Positions 5,572 to 7,281 of a DNA stretch of 7,281 nt are shown one piece after another. A model generated the notes under the pieces. The model was not told the origin of the DNA. It saw only the letters and a program-made list of their open reading frames with translations, and made no database searches. Every line of letters starts with the position of its first letter. Position 1 is the stretch's first letter. The position numbers and the translations under genes are program-made. Where the stretch lies: assembly GCA_023260935.1 (NCBI GenBank), contig JALQTL010000279.1, positions 1-7,281 of the forward strand. Direction: 5' to 3'. The DNA is from Paracoccaceae bacterium (GTDB lineage: Bacteria; Pseudomonadota; Alphaproteobacteria; Rhodobacterales; Rhodobacteraceae).

Positions 5572-5664
5572 GCGGCAAACCCCTTGCGGTGATGCGCCCA
5601 GATGGGGCCACTGGCGGGGGGCGGTCAAACGACGTATTCAGGGTCAATGCCCCTACAAGGAGTT
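5572..5664. promoter_or_regulatory. Divergent promoter region between the DmdA-like gene and the LysR gene
   Basis: The 93 bp between the two divergent starts must hold both promoters and the regulator's binding site. The hexamer GGTCAA occurs twice (5623-5628 and 5642-5647), 19 bp apart, reading as TTGACC on the minus strand, where either copy could serve as a -35 element for the operon. No good -10 hexamer follows at standard spacing. LysR proteins usually autorepress from such a gap and bind T-N11-A sites, but no clean dyad of that type stands out. AAGGAG at 5657-5662 is the LysR gene's Shine-Dalgarno. Confidence 0.45.
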
Positions 5665-6588
5665 ATGCTTCGGTTGGACACTTCGCTTTTCCGGGATCTG
5701 CCGCCGCTGACATGGCTTCGCGCCTTCGAGGCCGCGGCCCGCACGCTGAGCTTCACCAGTGCGGCGGCGGAACTGCATGTGACGCAGGCGGCCATCAGCA
5801 AACATGTGAAATCGCTGGAGTTGCGGCTGGGCCAGCCGCTGTTCCTGCGTCGCCCGCGCAGCCTTGAACTGACAAAGATGGGCGAGGCCTATCTGCCCAA
5901 GGTGCAGGATGCGCTGGAACGGCTGGCGACCGGCACGCGTGAGGTGTTCGGGCGCAGGCGCGGGCAGGTACTGACGCTGCGCTGCGCGGTTTCCTTTTCG
6001 GTGACATGGCTTGCGCCCCGGCTTGGGGCCTATCTGGCGGCGCGGCCGGGCCGGTCTGTGCGCATCATCTCGACCGTGTGGACCGACAGTTTCGACAGGG
6101 AGGCGGTCGATCTGGATATCCAGTATGGCACCGGGGGGTGGGAAGGCGTGGAAAGCCACCGCCTGACATGGGATCGCATCACCCCGCTTTGCGCGCCGGA
6201 AATGGCCGCGGGGCTGCGCGCGCCCGGCGATCTGGCCGGCCAGCGCCTGCTGCATGTGATGGGCTATCAGGAAGGCTGGGGGCGCTGGCTGGCGGCGGCC
6301 GGGGCGCGGCAGGTGGACCCGGGGCAGGGGCTGCATCTGGATACCTCGCTTGCGGCCTTTGCGCTTGCGGCCCAAGGGGTTGGCGTGGCCTTGGGGCGGT
6401 CTTCGCTGGCGGCGGGGGACAGGGCGGCGGGCCGGCTGGTGGCGCCCTTTGCGCTGGACCTGCCGATTGACGAGGCCTTTCATCTGCTGGTGCCCAAGGG
6501 CCGCGATCCGCACCCCGAGGCGGCGGAGTTTGCCGACTGGCTGGTGGCCCGGGCGCGGGAAGAGGCGGGGCAAGAGGCGGGGCGCTAG
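5665..6588 (+). CDS. LysR-family transcriptional regulator, GcvA-like
   Basis: A 307-residue DNA-binding regulator of normal family length. The N-terminal winged helix-turn-helix begins DLPPLTWLRAFEAAARTLSF and continues TSAAAELHVTQAAISKHVKS (31-50), the classic LysR HTH and very close to the GcvA/AmpR-type subgroup. The rest is the two-lobed effector-binding domain, including RCAVSFSVTWLAPRLGAYLA and DLDIQYGTGGW, typical of GcvA-type proteins. The start is ambiguous: the ATG at 5665 is only 2 nt after AAGGAG, a TTG at 5674 is 11 nt after it, and an ATG at 5647 precedes it. All give an intact HTH. It is divergent from the DmdA-like operon with 93 bp between them, so it most likely controls that operon. 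The ligand is unknown and may be the substrate of the operon or a C1/amino acid signal. Confidence 0.93.
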   Translation: MLRLDTSLFRDLPPLTWLRAFEAAARTLSFTSAAAELHVTQAAISKHVKSLELRLGQPLFLRRPRSLELTKMGEAYLPKVQDALERLATGTREVFGRRRGQVLTLRCAVSFSVTWLAPRLGAYLAARPGRSVRIISTVWTDSFDREAVDLDIQYGTGGWEGVESHRLTWDRITPLCAPEMAAGLRAPGDLAGQRLLHVMGYQEGWGRWLAAAGARQVDPGQGLHLDTSLAAFALAAQGVGVALGRSSLAAGDRAAGRLVAPFALDLPIDEAFHLLVPKGRDPHPEAAEFADWLVARAREEAGQEAGR

Positions 6589-6609
6589 GGAGCTGTTCGG
6601 CGAAACCGC

Positions 6610-6637
6610 GTGAAATCTGTCATGGCCGTGTTACGAT
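6610..6637 (+). promoter_or_regulatory. Weak candidate promoter of the small secreted protein gene
   Basis: GTGAAA (6610-6615) and TACGAT (6632-6637) match 4 of 6 positions of the -35 and -10 consensus each, with a 16-bp spacer. Transcription would then begin about 7 nt downstream, at or next to the ATG at 6645, giving a leaderless mRNA. This fits the lack of any Shine-Dalgarno before that start. It is a motif match by eye only. Confidence 0.25.
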
Positions 6638-6644
6638 TCCATGC

Positions 6645-6953
6645 ATGTGGCACCGAATCGCTTCCCTGATCGTTGCATCCTGCCTTGCCCCGGCGCCGCT
6701 GCCCGCATGGGCGGCCGGCCCGATTGCCGAGGTGATCTGCTTTCCCCGCGCGACATTGGTGGAACGGCTGCGCGTCCAATACGGCGCCACACTGGCCGGA
6801 TCGGGCCTGCGCAACATGGAAATGGTGATGGAAATCTGGACGGACCCGCAGGGCGACTGGACGCTGGTGCAGAATTACACCGACGGCAAGTCCTGCATTC
6901 TGGCGATGGGCGAGTTCTGGGAAACAGCCCGGGAGGATGGGGCGAAGGGGTGA
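6645..6953 (+). CDS. Small secreted hypothetical protein with a predicted disulfide
   Basis: A 102-residue protein with a Sec signal peptide: MWHR basic start, a hydrophobic core (IASLIVASCLAPAPL) and an AWA cleavage site after residue 23, leaving a mature periplasmic or exported protein of about 79 residues. The mature part has two cysteines, C32 (VICFPR) and C84 (KSCILAMGEFWE), well placed for one disulfide, plus WTDPQGDWTLVQNY in between. I believe this is a conserved small domain found in Rhodobacterales, but I cannot name it or assign a function. The signal-like codon use and intact motifs argue that it is real and not a chance frame. No ribosome binding site is visible. It lies 56 bp after the LysR gene in the same direction and ends just before a double hairpin. 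The C-terminal ETAREDGAKG tail is hydrophilic. Confidence 0.75.
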   Translation: MWHRIASLIVASCLAPAPLPAWAAGPIAEVICFPRATLVERLRVQYGATLAGSGLRNMEMVMEIWTDPQGDWTLVQNYTDGKSCILAMGEFWETAREDGAKG

Positions 6954-6959
6954 GGGGCG

Positions 6960-7001
6960 GCGGGCCCTTGGCCCGCGAAAACAGTCCGGTGGACTGTTTT
7001 C
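6960..7001. terminator. Tandem hairpins; probable bidirectional terminator
   Basis: Two hairpins follow the small gene's stop codon. The first pairs GCGGGCC (6960-6966) with GGCCCGC (6970-6976) around CTT. The second is a perfect 11-bp stem, GAAAACAGTCC (6977-6987) with GGACTGTTTTC (6991-7001), loop GGT. The second has an A-run on one side and a T-run on the other, so each strand reads as stem followed by U residues, the form of a bidirectional intrinsic terminator. It sits between convergent genes (the small secreted protein and the RarD-like permease). From memory, the AAAACAGTCC hairpin is a dispersed element common in Rhodobacterales genomes. Confidence 0.6.
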
Positions 7002-7140
7002 AGCCCCGAACGCCCGGAGCGCAAGCGGAGGGCTGGGCTGTCGATGCAGCAGACTTCGTTTCCACCCCTCATGCAGCCGAGCCTCGACCTGGGTGCAAAG
7101 CTGACCGCGCCCAACACGCGGGGGCACTTGGGGTGCAACC
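7002..7140. repeat. Repeat-like intergenic segment interrupting the rarD 3' end
   Basis: This non-coding stretch separates the terminator hairpin from the recognisable permease sequence. It has CGCCCGGAGCGCAAGCGGAG (7011-7030), a GCAC/GTGC mini-hairpin (7124-7136) and the octamer GGGTGCAA repeated at 7091-7098 and 7131-7138. The look is of a dispersed, structured intergenic repeat of the Rhodobacterales type, but only a genome-wide search would confirm it. On the minus strand the permease frame runs through it without a stop, yet the translation (VPPRVGRGQLCTQV and onward) resembles no transporter. Confidence 0.4.
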
Positions 7141-7281
7141 ATTGTCGCGCCCGCCCAGATAAAGACAAACGACAGCATGCGCAGCGGCGTCAGCGGCTCT
7201 CCGGTCCAGACGCCGCAGGCGAACTGAAGCGTCGGGGCCAGGAACTGAATGAAACCGATGGTGGACAGCGGCAGGCGGCGC
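7141..7281 (-). pseudogene. rarD: RarD/EamA-type permease, C-terminal fragment with altered end
   Basis: The edge of the window enters a gene on the minus strand encoding RRLPLSTIGFIQFLAPTLQF, then GVWTGEPLTPLRMLSFVFIW. This matches the last two membrane helices of RarD-type transporters of the drug/metabolite superfamily (SIGF-QY-PTLQFLLGV and GEPL-ARWVSF-FIW in relatives). These inner-membrane proteins have ten helices. Family members normally finish the final helix and add a short basic tail. Here similarity ends at about WAGAT, and the frame continues through repeat sequence to a stop at 6585-6587, antisense to the small secreted protein gene. The protein could still be made with an odd long tail, so 'pseudogene' is a judgement. 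The N-terminal part lies outside the window. Confidence 0.6.

Noticed and set aside
5653..6573. A 306-codon minus-strand frame.
   Set aside because: It is the shadow of the LysR gene; the translation is Arg/Pro/Gln-rich with no domain.
7002..7140. A tRNA or small structured RNA gene.
   Set aside because: Short stems are present, but no cloverleaf, TTCGA loop or recognisable RNA family pattern can be drawn.

Overview
The DNA is GC-rich (roughly 65% by eye), with GC-biased third codon positions. The encoded proteins read like those of an alphaproteobacterium of the order Rhodobacterales (Rhodobacter/Paracoccaceae type). This assignment rests on protein style and on a DmdA-like protein; no rRNA gene is present to confirm it. 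The first ~155 bases are an exception: they are AT-rich and look foreign to the rest.

Layout. On the minus strand, reading from 5571 down to 1112, five genes lie close together and are probably one operon: a GcvT-fold protein resembling DMSP demethylase DmdA, an enoyl-CoA hydratase/isomerase (crotonase), a PaaI-type hotdog thioesterase, peptidase T (pepT), and a class I SAM methyltransferase whose GTG start overlaps the pepT stop in a GTGA junction. A LysR/GcvA-type regulator is divergently transcribed from the head of this operon (5665-6588, plus strand), so it is the natural candidate to control it. A small secreted protein with one predicted disulfide (6645-6953) follows the regulator and ends in two tandem hairpins.

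Both ends carry broken genes. On the left is the 5' two thirds of sucC (succinyl-CoA synthetase beta subunit, minus strand from 958). It reads normally to codon 267 and then continues in frame into ~155 bases of AT-rich DNA with no SucC similarity. On the right is the C-terminal part of a RarD/EamA-type permease (minus strand). Its homology stops at about 7141, where a palindrome-rich, repeat-like segment (about 6960-7140) begins.

Between the methyltransferase gene and sucC lie four near-identical TGTGATCAC palindromes, centred 21, 21 and 25 bp apart. Two of them are inside the 3' end of the methyltransferase gene, and one contains its stop codon. This helically phased array looks like an operator cluster for sucC and is the most distinctive regulatory signal in the window.

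Functionally, the operon suggests a tetrahydrofolate-linked demethylation step (DmdA-like) beside acyl-CoA chemistry (crotonase, thioesterase), an arrangement reminiscent of DMSP/methylmercaptopropionate degradation. The acyl-CoA ligase and dehydrogenase expected of that route are not here, and the true substrate is unknown. I see no rRNA, tRNA, CRISPR array, transposase or phage gene.
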